From: Spirochaetales bacterium
GTDB lineage: Bacteria > Spirochaetota > Spirochaetia > CADAEX01
Direction: 5' to 3'
Length of the DNA: 64,000 nucleotides
Assembly (NCBI GenBank): GCA_024233785.1
Contig: JACKPD010000016.1
Location: forward strand, 1-64,000
Shown here in pieces: positions 8,940 through 18,530 of the stretch. Each line of letters starts with the position of its first letter. Within the stretch, counting starts at the first letter, position 1. The notes beneath the pieces were generated by a model. The model did no database searches. It saw nothing but the letters and a program-made list of their open reading frames with translations, and was not told the DNA's origin. Position numbers and translations under genes: made by a program.

Positions 8940-9938
8940 TCAGGGGCTGAAATAAAGGAAACAGGCTACATGGTGCCCTTCTCCTGTTTCCGTGAGCTCT
9001 GGTATGTTATTTTTACAGATCTCCATCTTTTTAGGGCATCTGTCATAAAAATAACAGCCTGTTCTTGCCCTGTCCGGGGACGGTACATCTCCGCTTAAAA
9101 CAATTCTCTTCCTCTTTTTCTCAATTTCAGGATCAGGAATCGGTGCTGCCGAAAGCAGCGCCTCTGTATAAGGGTGGAGCGGTTTTTTGTATATTACTTT
9201 TGAAGAGGAAACCTCAACAATCTTTCCAAGATACATTACCGCTACTCTTGTGCTTATGTATTCAATTACAGCAAGATCGTGCGCGATAAATAGATAAGTA
9301 AGATTGTATTCACTTTGAAGATCGGCAAGAAGATTGAGTATTTGCGCCTGTATTGACACATCAAGAGCGCTTACCGGTTCATCTGCGAGAATGAGCTTCG
9401 GATTAAGGGCGAGTGCCCTTGCTATCCCGATTCTCTGCCTCTGTCCCCCTGAAAATTCATGAGGATATCTGTTTCTGAAGAAAGAGGAGAGGCCTACTTT
9501 TTCCATCAGAAATTCAGCCCGCTCTGTTATTTCCTTTTTGCTTATAGTCATCAATCCCCTGTTTTTGAATATTATCAGCGGTTCCGCTATTATTTCAGTC
9601 ACAGTCATTCTGGGATTAAGAGAAGCGTAAGGGTCCTGGAAAACCATCTGTATGTTTTTTCTTTCAGAAAGCAGTTCCCTGCTGTCAAGCGAGGCTAGAT
9701 CCCTGCCGTTGAAAATAATTTCGCCTTCCGTAGCTTTGTAAAGCTGTGCTATTGTTCTGGCTGTTGTTGATTTGCCGCAGCCTGATTCACCTACCAGGCC
9801 GAGGGTTTCCCCTGCCTTTATCTCAAAGCTTATTCCGTCAATCGCCCGGATTGCTCCGACCTGTTTTTTAAACAACAGCCCTTCCTCTATCGGGAAATGC
9901 ATTTTAAGGTTTTTTACTTCAAGCAAGGCGGTACTCAT
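8940..9938 (-). CDS. oppF: Oligopeptide ABC transporter ATPase (OppF-like)
   Basis: Second ATPase of a peptide importer, 332 aa. Walker A is GESGCGKST, the Q-loop sits in FQDPYASLNPR, the signature is FSGGQRQRIGIARAL and Walker B is LILADEPVSALD, followed by the switch His in FIAHDLAVIEYIS. The C-terminal oligopeptide/dipeptide domain carries the Cys cluster (CYFYDRCPKKMEIC, then HHVACFLY) that can bind an Fe-S cluster in this family. The start overlaps the end of oppD by 4 nt. It is the last gene of the operon oppA-oppB-oppC-oppD-oppF. Confidence 0.95.
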   Translation of the reverse strand: MSTALLEVKNLKMHFPIEEGLLFKKQVGAIRAIDGISFEIKAGETLGLVGESGCGKSTTARTIAQLYKATEGEIIFNGRDLASLDSRELLSERKNIQMVFQDPYASLNPRMTVTEIIAEPLIIFKNRGLMTISKKEITERAEFLMEKVGLSSFFRNRYPHEFSGGQRQRIGIARALALNPKLILADEPVSALDVSIQAQILNLLADLQSEYNLTYLFIAHDLAVIEYISTRVAVMYLGKIVEVSSSKVIYKKPLHPYTEALLSAAPIPDPEIEKKRKRIVLSGDVPSPDRARTGCYFYDRCPKKMEICKNNIPELTETGEGHHVACFLYFSP

Positions 9939-10984
9939 ACTGCTCCTCCTGTCATGTGATGCTCATCAGCAGATTTATGCTCATCAGAATAATTACCAGG
10001 TTCAGCGGGAAAAAGCCAGCAATTGACTGTTTTTCCGCTGCCGTTATCATATACAGGGGGATATTTTTTTCTGCAGATATCCATAGTGTGTTCGCACCTG
10101 GGATGGAATGGACAGCATTCCGGCATGCCAATCATATTGGGAGGCTGACCTTTTATTGAATAAAGCTTCTGTCCTGTTTTTTTATCAAGCCTGGGAACAG
10201 ATTTTATAAGCCCGATCGTATAAGGGTGTTTGGGATCTGAAAAAAGTGTTGATACATCTGATTTTTCTATAATCCTGCCGGCATACATTACATTGAGGGT
10301 ATCGCACATACCCGCAACCACACCGAGATCATGTGTTATAAGAATTGTCGCGGTCCCGAGTTTTTCAGAAAGATCTTTTATAAGCTCAAGAATCTGCGCC
10401 TGTATTGTTACATCCAGCGCTGTAGTAGGCTCATCCGCGATAAGAATTTCAGGGTTACAGCTTAAAGCCATTGCAATCATAACCCGCTGCCTCATTCCGC
10501 CTGAAAACTGATGCGGGTAGGAATCAATCCTTTTGGCAGGAGCCGGGATTCCGACCAGTTCAAGCATCTCAATTGCCCGTTTTCTTGATTCTTTCTCATT
10601 TTTTTTCTGATGAAGAATGATAGTCTCAACAAGCTGGGTAGATATTTTTAAAAAAGGGTTAAGACTTGTCATGGGATCCTGGAAAATCATTGAAATTTTA
10701 TTTCCCCTGATTCCCCTTATCTCATTTTCCTTCATTTTAAGAATATCCCTGTCATGAAACAGGACCTTGCCGTCAACAATCCTGCCCGGAGGAGAAGGGA
10801 TAAGCTTCATAAGGGAAAGGTTTGTCACAGATTTCCCGCATCCTGATTCACCTACAAACCCGAGTGTCTCACCCTTGCGCAGGGAAAAGGAAACTCCGTC
10901 TACAGCTTTGACTATCCCCTCATCTGTTCTGAAGTGGGTTTTAAGGTTATCAACTTTAAGTATCACGTCATTTCTGTCAATCAT
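9935..10984 (-). CDS. oppD: Oligopeptide ABC transporter ATPase (OppD-like)
   Basis: First ATPase of the peptide importer, 349 aa. Walker A GESGCGKSV, Q-loop FQDPMTSLNPF, signature FSGGMRQRVMIAMAL and Walker B ILIADEPTTALD are all intact. The C-terminal domain has the Cys motif CCPFHPRCEHTMDIC plus a later NCWLF, as in OppD/DppD with Fe-S binding potential. It starts 11 bp after oppC and overlaps oppF by 4 nt. It forms the cytoplasmic heterodimer with OppF that drives peptide import. Confidence 0.95.
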   Translation of the reverse strand: MIDRNDVILKVDNLKTHFRTDEGIVKAVDGVSFSLRKGETLGFVGESGCGKSVTNLSLMKLIPSPPGRIVDGKVLFHDRDILKMKENEIRGIRGNKISMIFQDPMTSLNPFLKISTQLVETIILHQKKNEKESRKRAIEMLELVGIPAPAKRIDSYPHQFSGGMRQRVMIAMALSCNPEILIADEPTTALDVTIQAQILELIKDLSEKLGTATILITHDLGVVAGMCDTLNVMYAGRIIEKSDVSTLFSDPKHPYTIGLIKSVPRLDKKTGQKLYSIKGQPPNMIGMPECCPFHPRCEHTMDICRKKYPPVYDNGSGKTVNCWLFPAEPGNYSDEHKSADEHHMTGGAV

Positions 10985-10995
10985 TTTCTGCTCCT

Positions 10996-12078
10996 TCAGA
11001 ACTTGTTTTTTCCCTGAGGATCAAAAGCGTCCCGCAGACCGTCGCCGAGAAAATTCATTCCGAAAAGGAAAAGCGTCATCGCGGCTGCCGGAAAAAACAG
11101 CCTCCAGGGGTAGAGGTTCATTCCATCGACTGCATGTCCGACAAGGGACCCCCAGGACGCAAGAGGCGCTGATATGCCGAGGCCCAGAAAAGATAAAAAG
11201 GCTTCAAGCATTATAAATGTGGGTATTCTGAGCGTTGAAAATACTATTATTACTCCAAGTGTATTGGGAAGAAGATGTCTGAATATTATTCTGGTCGTGC
11301 TTGCACCGCTTGAACGGGCAGCTTCCACAAATTCCGAATTTTTCAGAGACATAATCTGACCGCGGACAACACGCGCGACAGTAAGCCAGCTTACAACCGC
11401 AAGAGCGACAAAGAGATTTATGATATTCCTTCCGAATATTGCCATAAAAATGATTACAAGCATCATATAGGGAAGTCCGTAGATAACATCAACAATTCTC
11501 ATTATTATGTAATCCACCTTGCCGCCGAGGTATCCGGCAATTGCCCCCAGTACAATTCCTATCAACACTGAGGTTATTGTTCCGACAAATCCGATTGCTA
11601 TGGAAATCTGGCCGCCGTAGATTACCCGCGCCAGCATGTCCCTGCCAAGGTAATCTGTACCGAATAAATATCTTCTTTCATGTACTTTTACTTCTTTGCC
11701 GTTTATAACAGCAGTTTCATTGGCAATTCTGTATTTTATCTGCTCAAGGGCTGCAAGCTCTTCCTGGTTAAGGTCTCTTTTTTCTTTTTCCGCAAGCGCA
11801 TTCATCTGCCCCAGGGTCCTTTCGTAATAAAGCTGACCGGCATTCTTTGTAAGGGAAGGAGGAAGATACTGATGATCTATTACCTGTTCCGTATATGAGT
11901 AAATAGGAAGGACCGGAGCCAGTACTGATATCAGTATAAAGAAGATAACAAGGACCAGTCCTGCCATCGCCATGTGGTTCTTTTTTAATCTTCTCCATGC
12001 ATCAAGGGTAAGGCTTACACCCTTATCCGGCTGGTTGAATTCATTAACCGGTAATACCGCACTTTTTTCTTTTATCAT
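10996..12078 (-). CDS. oppC: Oligopeptide ABC transporter permease (OppC-like)
   Basis: Inner-membrane permease of the peptide importer. It has an N-terminal helix (about 35-60), a periplasmic stretch (about 65-150) longer than in minimal OppC proteins and rich in Glu/Lys, then five helices. The EAA loop that docks the ATPases is EAARSSGASTTRIIFRHLLPN. An upstream ATG at 12129 lies inside oppB, but GAGGTGA is 5 nt before the ATG at 12078, so 12078 is preferred and leaves a 10-bp gap after oppB. This start gives 360 aa. Confidence 0.94.
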   Translation of the reverse strand: MIKEKSAVLPVNEFNQPDKGVSLTLDAWRRLKKNHMAMAGLVLVIFFILISVLAPVLPIYSYTEQVIDHQYLPPSLTKNAGQLYYERTLGQMNALAEKEKRDLNQEELAALEQIKYRIANETAVINGKEVKVHERRYLFGTDYLGRDMLARVIYGGQISIAIGFVGTITSVLIGIVLGAIAGYLGGKVDYIIMRIVDVIYGLPYMMLVIIFMAIFGRNIINLFVALAVVSWLTVARVVRGQIMSLKNSEFVEAARSSGASTTRIIFRHLLPNTLGVIIVFSTLRIPTFIMLEAFLSFLGLGISAPLASWGSLVGHAVDGMNLYPWRLFFPAAAMTLFLFGMNFLGDGLRDAFDPQGKNKF

Positions 12079-12088
12079 GATGCTCACC

Positions 12089-13018
12089 TCATTTATACGA
12101 TATTCGCGGATCAAGGTAGGCATAAACAATGTCCACGATAAAATTCATTATTACAAGTATGACAGAATACACAATGACTGTTCCGAGAATCAGTGTGTAG
12201 TCCCTGTTGAGCGCAGACTGGATAAAGAATTTACCCATTCCCGGAACTCTGAATATTGTTTCAACAACAACAGAACCGGTAAGAACTGCGGAAAAAGCAG
12301 GCCCGAGATAGCTTACTACAGGCAGCATAGCGCCCTTAAGGACATGTCTGAACAGTATAACAGATGTTTTAAGTCCTTTTGCCCTTGCTGTTCTTATAAA
12401 ATCGCTTCTCATGATTTCAAGTATACTTGCTCTTGTAAGCCGTGCGATATACGCGAAGTTGTTGAAAGAAAGGGTAATTACAGGAAGGACAAGTGTAGTC
12501 CAGCCGTACCTGCCGGTAATCCAGCCTGAAGTCGGAAACCAGTTCAGCTTCATCGCGAAAAAATAGACCAGGACAGGGCCGGTCACGAACAGCGGAATAG
12601 TTATCCCTATGACAGCTACTGACATGGACAGGTAATCTATCCATGTATTCTGGCGCAGGGCAGATATCATCCCTGCGGTTATGCCGAAGACAACAGCAAT
12701 TATCATGGAAATAGCGCCTAGAAATAAAGAATTGGGAATGCTTTTCGCTATGTAATAATTGACATCCTGGTCCTTGTACCTGTAGGAAGGGCCAAGGTCA
12801 CCCCTGATTATACTGAGCATATACCTTGCGTACTGCTTTATAACAGGCTCATCAAGATGATATTTTTTTTCAATATTTTCCTGTATCTGTTTAGGCAGGG
12901 TTTTTTCTGAATCAAACGGACCGCCGGGCGCCGCCCTGATAATGAAAAATGAAATTGTAATAATTACAAGAATGGTGGGAAAGAGTCCGATAAACCGCCT
13001 GATTATGTATTTTGTCAT
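12089..13018 (-). CDS. oppB: Oligopeptide ABC transporter permease (OppB-like)
   Basis: Inner-membrane permease of 309 aa with six helices. The N-terminal hallmark TKYIIRRFIGLFPTILVI and the EAA loop (FIRTARAKGLKTSVILFRHVLKGA) are typical of OppB/DppB. It lies downstream of oppA across an 81-bp gap that contains a hairpin with a T-run, consistent with lower expression of the permeases than of the binding protein. Confidence 0.95.
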   Translation of the reverse strand: MTKYIIRRFIGLFPTILVIITISFFIIRAAPGGPFDSEKTLPKQIQENIEKKYHLDEPVIKQYARYMLSIIRGDLGPSYRYKDQDVNYYIAKSIPNSLFLGAISMIIAVVFGITAGMISALRQNTWIDYLSMSVAVIGITIPLFVTGPVLVYFFAMKLNWFPTSGWITGRYGWTTLVLPVITLSFNNFAYIARLTRASILEIMRSDFIRTARAKGLKTSVILFRHVLKGAMLPVVSYLGPAFSAVLTGSVVVETIFRVPGMGKFFIQSALNRDYTLILGTVIVYSVILVIMNFIVDIVYAYLDPRISYK

Positions 13019-13033
13019 TATTATCCCCGCTTT

Positions 13034-13078
13034 AAAAAATGGAGGAAGACGGTCTGATTATACCCGGACCGCCTTCCT
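13034..13078 (-). terminator. Attenuating hairpin between oppA and oppB
   Basis: On the minus strand, an AGGAAG/CTTCCT arm pair extended by GACCG/CGGTC across one mismatch forms a hairpin. Six T follow shortly after the stem. The placement after the binding-protein gene and before the permeases fits a partial terminator that raises the ratio of OppA to the membrane subunits. Confidence 0.65.
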
Positions 13079-13099
13079 GCTGTTTAATAATTTTAAATA

Positions 13100-14683
13100 C
13101 TATTTTTTGTAAATTGTCTTTGTAGGATGCCAGTCCATGGCATTGGGATACCAGCCGCCCCATTTTGTTGTATCTATCATACTCTGTGAAACATAATGAT
13201 AGATAGGCATAACACCCTGGTCCTGTGTGATAAAGATGTCTTCCGCTTTTCTAAGGGCAGCGAATCTTTCCGGGCCGGGCTTCATAGTTGAGGCTTTTCC
13301 TATCAGTTCATCAAACTCTTTATTTGAGTATTTACCTCCGTTCATGGCTTTGCCGCTTCCGAACATATCAAGGAAAGTGCTGGGGTCTGGATAATCAGCT
13401 ATCCATCCGGCCCTTGCTACCATAAACTCTCCCTGCTTTCTTGTATCAAGGTATGTCTTCCATTCCTGGTTTACAAGCTCGCACTTTATTCCAAGGTTTT
13501 TCTCCCACTGTTCCTGTATAAATTCAGCAATTTTTAAATGCCTGTCGCTTGTATTATAGAGTATTTCAAGTTTCGGGAAGCCCTTTCCGTCAGGATATCC
13601 AGCTTCGGCGAGAAGCTGTTTTGCCTTGGCAAGATCTTCGCCTATTCCGGGGGTCGGGTCATAGCCTGCCATCGGGGGAACCATGCTGTATCCGGCTGTT
13701 TCACCTGCGGCTGTAACTTTTTCTACAAGGGTTTTTCTGTCAAGAGCCATGCTTAGCGCTTTTCTTACCCTGACATCGTTTACAGGGGGTTTTTCAACCT
13801 GGAAAATATAGTAATAAACACCAAGGTATGGAGCTACAACATAATCATCCCTGAGTTTTACAGCATCAAGCTGCTCGAGAGGAACTTCCGGTGCCCAGTC
13901 TACCTCGCCGTTAAGATACATATTAAACCCGACATTATCGTCATCTGTAGGTATATAGACAACCCTGTCAAGTTTTACATTTTTCTTGTCCCAGTATTTA
14001 TCGTTTTTCTTTACTGAAAGTATTTCCTGGGGTTTCCATTCATCAAGAACAAATGGTCCGTTTCCAACATAGTTTTCCGGCATTGTCCAGCTGTCAGGAT
14101 TTTCCTTGATTTTATGAAGGGGAACTATCGCGAAAGCATAATGCGACATTGCGCTTACAGCCGCCGGCATTGCCCCGACAAGAGTTACTTCAAATGTATA
14201 ATCATCAACTGCCCTGATTCCGACAGATTCGGGGCCTGCTGTACCTTCCATAAAATCACCCGCGCCTTTAATAAGATCGCCAGGGAACCAGGCATAAGGT
14301 GCGGCTGTCTTGGGATCAAGTATTCTAAGCCATGAATCCACAAATGTCTGGGCAGTAATTGGAACACCGTCACTCCATGTTGTTTTTCTCAGCTTGAATG
14401 TAATTTTTGTACCTGTCGGGTCAATTTCCCAGCTTTCAGCAACGCCTGGAACAGGTTCTGCAGTTTCAGGGTCGGAGGAAACAAGTCCTTCTCCGAGAGA
14501 GTAGTATATTCTATGCTCCGGCACACCTTCAATAAGGTGCCAGTCGAGGCTCTGCGGCTCTGCCTGGTTCCAGACAACAAGCTCGCCTCCTCCTCCTTTT
14601 TCTTCAGCTTCTTTTTTGCATGAAACAAAAAAAGCTGAAAATAATACTGATATTATCAGTATAAACAAACAGATTTTTTTCAT
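13100..14683 (-). CDS. oppA: Oligopeptide-binding lipoprotein (OppA-like, SBP family 5)
   Basis: Periplasmic peptide receptor of 527 aa. The signal peptide ends in lipobox FVSC, so the protein is probably lipid-anchored. Family 5 signs include VVWNQAEPQSLDWHL at the mature N-terminus, GVAESWEIDPTGTKITFKLRKTTWSDGVPITAQTFVDSW (the classical SBP_bac_5 signature region) and YVGNGPFVLDEWKP. A GTG lies just before the ATG, but the AAGGAG spacing favours the ATG at 14683. It is the first gene of the opp operon. Peptide import is the family role; the actual peptide range is unknown. Confidence 0.95.
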   Translation of the reverse strand: MKKICLFILIISVLFSAFFVSCKKEAEEKGGGGELVVWNQAEPQSLDWHLIEGVPEHRIYYSLGEGLVSSDPETAEPVPGVAESWEIDPTGTKITFKLRKTTWSDGVPITAQTFVDSWLRILDPKTAAPYAWFPGDLIKGAGDFMEGTAGPESVGIRAVDDYTFEVTLVGAMPAAVSAMSHYAFAIVPLHKIKENPDSWTMPENYVGNGPFVLDEWKPQEILSVKKNDKYWDKKNVKLDRVVYIPTDDDNVGFNMYLNGEVDWAPEVPLEQLDAVKLRDDYVVAPYLGVYYYIFQVEKPPVNDVRVRKALSMALDRKTLVEKVTAAGETAGYSMVPPMAGYDPTPGIGEDLAKAKQLLAEAGYPDGKGFPKLEILYNTSDRHLKIAEFIQEQWEKNLGIKCELVNQEWKTYLDTRKQGEFMVARAGWIADYPDPSTFLDMFGSGKAMNGGKYSNKEFDELIGKASTMKPGPERFAALRKAEDIFITQDQGVMPIYHYVSQSMIDTTKWGGWYPNAMDWHPTKTIYKK

Positions 14684-14786
14684 CACTTTCTCCTTTTTGT
14701 ATCAGTGGTTTATAAAAACCAGAATACAACCCTTTAATTATATTAGTGAGTAGTGAATTTGAAAAGCTTTTTATTATCAGGATGTT

Positions 14787-16190
14787 TTATTTTGTCCCGG
14801 GACCTGTTCCGGATTCCGCATCAATGAATAACCACTTTCCCGAGATCCAGCCTGCTGTCAGGATAGCTGCATGGGCTGCCTGGTAAAGGGCGAATGACAT
14901 CCATGCCCAGAATATTCCAAGATTCAGTACCCTGAGGCATAACCAGGTCATAGCGAGAATAAAAACCATGTTTGTTGTAAATTCGGAAAAAAGGACAAAC
15001 CTGCCCCATCCTATCCCTGAGAAAATAATCTCGAAAGTGTAGCCGAAAACCTCAACAAAGAAAAAAACGGAAAAGAATCTGATCGCTCCTGCTGCCGCGG
15101 CAAGCGTTTCAGGGTCATCAGTAAACAATCCCGCGACAAAGGAAGGAGAGAGCAGAATAAAGAAAAGTATTACAAGGCCAATTGCAAATCCGACACCAGC
15201 GCAGACCTCAACAGCCTTTCCTGCCTTATCCCTTTGCCCTGCGCCCAGATAATTTCCCGCAAGTATTGCCCCTGCCCTGGCAAACCCTCCTACAATTGTT
15301 TTATTGATCCTGAATACAGAAAAAACAATATGTATCGCGGCCAGGTAAACAGTCCCCAGACCTCCAACCATGGCCTCATAAATTAAAAATACGGAGAGGG
15401 CGACTATATTCTGAATCCCGGGGGGATAAGCGTTTTTTAAAAGATCCCTCATGAGGCCTGTTTTTACAGAAGCAAAATTGAACAGTTTATACTGTTTAAG
15501 CCTTACATCAGAGAGCAGAACATAAATCAGATAAGCTGCTCCGGCAGCTTCCGCAAGCAGTGTTCCTGCCGCCGCCCCTTTTATACCCATTGCGGGAAAA
15601 CCTGCTTTGCCGAAGATCAATATATAGTTGAAAAAAACATTAAGTACATTAGCCCCGATATTGACTGTCATTACAGGGCCGGTTCTGTTGACTGCTGAGA
15701 GGAATCCTGTAATTACAGCCGATATCCCCGCGAACGGGAACATCCACCTTACAATCAGGATGTAATCCAGGGCGTTTTCGACAAGCGGAGTGCTGCCGGA
15801 AAGAAGGGAAATAATAAACCTGCTGAAAAATGATACTATAAGCGCGGTACATGCGGAAAAAAAGGCGCAGATAAAGCCGTTGCTTAAAACCTCGCCTGTT
15901 TTCTCAGCTCCCCCCGGGAGAACTGTATCGGGCAGTCTGGCGGCATCATAAACCTGCCTGCCGTATCTCCTCGAAGCGATTGCCATTGTCCCGGTTGTAA
16001 GCGGCCAGATAAAAGTATGAAGAATGTGCGTAAAAAGACCCGCGATTGCAATCGCTGCAAGCTGCTCTGTTCCCAGCCTGCCCACCATTACAGTGTCTGC
16101 TATCTGCAGGAGATACTGCGAAAAGCTGCCGGCAAAAAGAGGTATGCCGAGGTAAATTATTTTTCTCAGATGGTATCTGTTTCGGGGCAT
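14787..16190 (-). CDS. MATE family efflux transporter
   Basis: Inner-membrane multidrug/toxin extrusion protein, 467 aa with about 12 helices in two repeats. Family landmarks include LGIPLFAGSFSQYLLQIADTVMVGRLG at the N-terminus and VGGFARAGAILAGNYLGAGQRDKAGKA in the second half. Such transporters export cationic compounds in exchange for Na+ or H+. The start overlaps the end of the HAD phosphatase gene by 25 nt, so the two are co-transcribed. The physiological substrate cannot be inferred. Confidence 0.93.
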   Translation of the reverse strand: MPRNRYHLRKIIYLGIPLFAGSFSQYLLQIADTVMVGRLGTEQLAAIAIAGLFTHILHTFIWPLTTGTMAIASRRYGRQVYDAARLPDTVLPGGAEKTGEVLSNGFICAFFSACTALIVSFFSRFIISLLSGSTPLVENALDYILIVRWMFPFAGISAVITGFLSAVNRTGPVMTVNIGANVLNVFFNYILIFGKAGFPAMGIKGAAAGTLLAEAAGAAYLIYVLLSDVRLKQYKLFNFASVKTGLMRDLLKNAYPPGIQNIVALSVFLIYEAMVGGLGTVYLAAIHIVFSVFRINKTIVGGFARAGAILAGNYLGAGQRDKAGKAVEVCAGVGFAIGLVILFFILLSPSFVAGLFTDDPETLAAAAGAIRFFSVFFFVEVFGYTFEIIFSGIGWGRFVLFSEFTTNMVFILAMTWLCLRVLNLGIFWAWMSFALYQAAHAAILTAGWISGKWLFIDAESGTGPGTK

Positions 16191-16942
16191 GATAAACCAG
16201 GATTACCGGGAAAGATATCAAGAAGTTCAGTCAGTGAATCTATAACAATATCAGGCTTGTGCTCATCCTTTTCCATATGATGGGGTTTGAGTTTTTTTGT
16301 TGTCAGTATAATAGTAAGACCGTATCCGGCCTTTTTAGGCCCTGCTACATCACGGTTAGGCTGGTCTCCCACATAAGCCGCGTTTTCAGGTTCAATGTTA
16401 AACCCTTTAAGTGCATCAAGGAATATTTTTTCATCAGGTTTTCTCATTCCTGTCTCGGAAGAGAGAACAACTGCTTCAAAGATACCGGCAAGTCCTCCTG
16501 CCGCAAGCTCATCATGAACAAGAGGGCGGCTCCATGTATTGCTTATAAGTCCGACAATATATCCGTTTTCTTTCAGCTTCTGGAGGACTTGTTTCATGTC
16601 TTTGTTTACTGTACGTTTTCCCTTTGACTGAAAATATAAAAGGGTAAGTTCTTCAGCTATAGGGGCAAGTATATCTGAAGAGACCTCCGGGAGCATCCAC
16701 CTTGGCCAGACTTCAGATGCCGGTGCTTCAATAAGTGAATCCATTCCCCACTTCTTGTATCTGCTTTCTCCTTCGAGAAGTCTTTCTTTAAGTATTTTAT
16801 AATCCTCCCTTATACCTGTCATAGCCATGATTTTTTCCATGTAGGCTCTTCCGTCATCCGCGAGAGGGATCCTGTCGCCGGCCACAACTCCTCCCTGATC
16901 AAAATATATTGCCTTTATTTTTTTTACCGCTGTGTCCTGCAT
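16166..16942 (-). CDS. HAD superfamily hydrolase
   Basis: Cytoplasmic haloacid-dehalogenase-fold phosphatase of 258 aa. Motif I is IYFDQGGVV with the nucleophile Asp15; the second Asp of the usual DxD is replaced by Gly, as in several HAD subgroups that read FDxGxV. Motif II is LISNTW, motif III Lys is in GMRKPDEKIF and motif IV is YVGDQPNRD. A helical cap lies between residues 30 and 110. The missing DxD acid may reduce phosphatase activity or alter specificity. It overlaps the MATE gene downstream, a pairing that does not reveal a substrate. Confidence 0.9.
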   Translation of the reverse strand: MQDTAVKKIKAIYFDQGGVVAGDRIPLADDGRAYMEKIMAMTGIREDYKILKERLLEGESRYKKWGMDSLIEAPASEVWPRWMLPEVSSDILAPIAEELTLLYFQSKGKRTVNKDMKQVLQKLKENGYIVGLISNTWSRPLVHDELAAGGLAGIFEAVVLSSETGMRKPDEKIFLDALKGFNIEPENAAYVGDQPNRDVAGPKKAGYGLTIILTTKKLKPHHMEKDEHKPDIVIDSLTELLDIFPGNPGLSCPETDTI

Positions 16943-17063
16943 CTGCTCCCCCGCTGTGTTTTTAAAAATATATACCTCATACAGAATATTTACAATCTGA
17001 TATTAATTAGACATTAACAGGCTTTTAAGGGGGATTTGACTGAGTTTTATGAAACTGTAAAAA

Positions 17064-18299
17064 TCAGAGTTTGCTTTTTTCCTGCAGTAATTGCATGAAA
17101 TTCTTATATTCTTCTGATTCAGGATCAAGTCTCAAGGCTTCCTCGCAGTCAAGCCTTGCGGCAAGATAATCTCCGGAATGATAGTAAACCTGCGCCTTTG
17201 CAAACCAGAATTCACTCTGATACGGATCAAGAGCAACTGCCTTCTTTAAATCTTCACGTGCTTCCTGATATTTCTTCATCATCCGGTATGTTATTCCCCT
17301 CAGATAGAGAGTCCGGCTGCTTTGCGGATTTATGGCAAGGGAATCTGAAAAGTCGGCAAGCGCTTCCTCATAACGCGATTCAGCAAAGTGGACCATTCCC
17401 CTGTGCACGTACACAAGGGCTTTTACCTTCTCATCTTCATGTTCAAGTATTTTTGAATAGATCTTTATTGCTTTCTGATATTGTCCGCTGTTATGGGCGA
17501 GCAGTCCCCTTAAAAGCAGATCGTCAAGACTCAGTGATGCACTGGATTGTAAGTCGAAATCGTCATCAGCGCTTTTGTTTTTTAAAATTGACGGGCTGCC
17601 GTATAAAAGACCTACAGGCGTTGTTCTATTGGAAACAGTTTCAGAAAAATTACGTCTCCTCTGGACCAGTTCCCACTGGAGCTGCCTCTGGTAGTCCCTG
17701 ATCTCCTGAAATATTGTATCAGAGAGGGTCAGGTTAGCGTTCAAAGCAGCTAGTTTACGCTTTAAAGGCTTGTCGAACGGATTGAACTTGGCCTTGTAAA
17801 CAAGCTCATGTTCAACCTCTGCCCACGCATCCTGAAGAATAGTGCGGATCTGTATTTCAGCGCATTCAACAGGTATCCCTTCGGGGTCAAGCGGCGGGAC
17901 AGGCAGAGCAATGAGAATATGGGTTGCCTCATAGCCGAATTCCTTGTAGGAATGTTTGTCCCCCTTTTTTTCAGTCTCAACAACATGAAAAAGTTCCCTG
18001 ATTACGTCCTCAACATCGCCCAAAGTTTCAAGAAAAGGACACACAATTCTTATCCCCAGCAGATCGGTCAGATATATTTTTTCAGATTCCGGGGATTCTC
18101 TCAGTTTAAGAAGCATTTTTTTAAAATAGCTTTCAAATGATTTGACCCTGTATTTAAGCGAAGCACGGATATTTCTGGCGGCAAGCTCCTGCTCAATCCT
18201 CTTTACAACATCGCTCAATATCCTCCGGTACGTTTCTTCTCTGGAAATATAATTATTTTCAAGCGCAGATCTTTCAGTATATACAGTTTTGTCAGCCAC
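17064..18299 (-). CDS. RelA/SpoT-domain alarmone synthetase with C-terminal TPR repeats
   Basis: Probable (p)ppGpp synthetase. Residues ~10-210 form the RelA/SpoT nucleotidyltransferase domain: YRVKSFESYFKKM (substrate arginine/lysine region), TDLLGIRIVCPF (metal-binding Asp), FGYEATHILI (guanine-stacking Tyr and His) and AEIQIRTILQDAWAEVEHEL (catalytic Glu). There is no HD hydrolase domain, so it is synthetase-only. From about residue 255, four tetratricopeptide repeats follow (ALADFSDSLAINPQSSRTLYLRG and similar), a tail that minimal synthetases lack. An ATG at 18314 exists, but GGGAGG lies 5 nt before a GTG at 18299, which also overlaps the preceding stop codon, so GTG is preferred. Confidence 0.85.
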   Translation of the reverse strand: MADKTVYTERSALENNYISREETYRRILSDVVKRIEQELAARNIRASLKYRVKSFESYFKKMLLKLRESPESEKIYLTDLLGIRIVCPFLETLGDVEDVIRELFHVVETEKKGDKHSYKEFGYEATHILIALPVPPLDPEGIPVECAEIQIRTILQDAWAEVEHELVYKAKFNPFDKPLKRKLAALNANLTLSDTIFQEIRDYQRQLQWELVQRRRNFSETVSNRTTPVGLLYGSPSILKNKSADDDFDLQSSASLSLDDLLLRGLLAHNSGQYQKAIKIYSKILEHEDEKVKALVYVHRGMVHFAESRYEEALADFSDSLAINPQSSRTLYLRGITYRMMKKYQEAREDLKKAVALDPYQSEFWFAKAQVYYHSGDYLAARLDCEEALRLDPESEEYKNFMQLLQEKSKL

Positions 18300-18495
18300 A
18301 TACCCCTCCCGCATTTGAATAAGGATTTGAGTCCTCTGCAGTTTTAAATGTATTTCCTGCAGGGATGTCAGGCTTATCCTGGTATTTTATTTCATGGTCT
18401 TTATTAATTCCTATTTTAATAATAATCATAAAAACCAATAACAGGGTTATAAAAAAAACATATGCCGCAAAAAGTACTTTATTACTGTTTCTCAT
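18292..18495 (-). CDS. Small single-helix membrane protein
   Basis: Protein of 67 aa with a basic N-terminus, one hydrophobic helix (about residues 8-28) and a polar, Pro/Asn-containing tail facing either side. Not recognised. GGAG sits 6 nt before the ATG; a TTG just upstream is a poorer choice. It lies 35 bp after the ABC permease gene, and its stop overlaps the GTG start of the alarmone synthetase by 8 nt, so translation of the two is probably coupled. It may be a membrane partner for either neighbour; this is inference. Confidence 0.65.
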   Translation of the reverse strand: MRNSNKVLFAAYVFFITLLLVFMIIIKIGINKDHEIKYQDKPDIPAGNTFKTAEDSNPYSNAGGVCG

Positions 18496-18530
18496 CAATT
18501 TCTCCAGTTTTTTAATCCCCGGTCTTCTGT

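Noticed and set aside
8937..8942. Zero-gap convergent stop codons between the small membrane gene and oppF as sign of a frameshifted fusion
   Set aside because: Both proteins end normally for their length; this is simply tight convergent packing.
14707..14720. GGTTT...AAACC dyad upstream of oppA
   Set aside because: The stem is only 5 bp and AT-rich; too weak to call an operator.
16166..16942. HAD protein as a dead enzyme because the second Asp of DxD is absent
   Set aside because: Several HAD subgroups naturally read FDxGxV, and motifs II-IV are intact, so inactivity is not supported.
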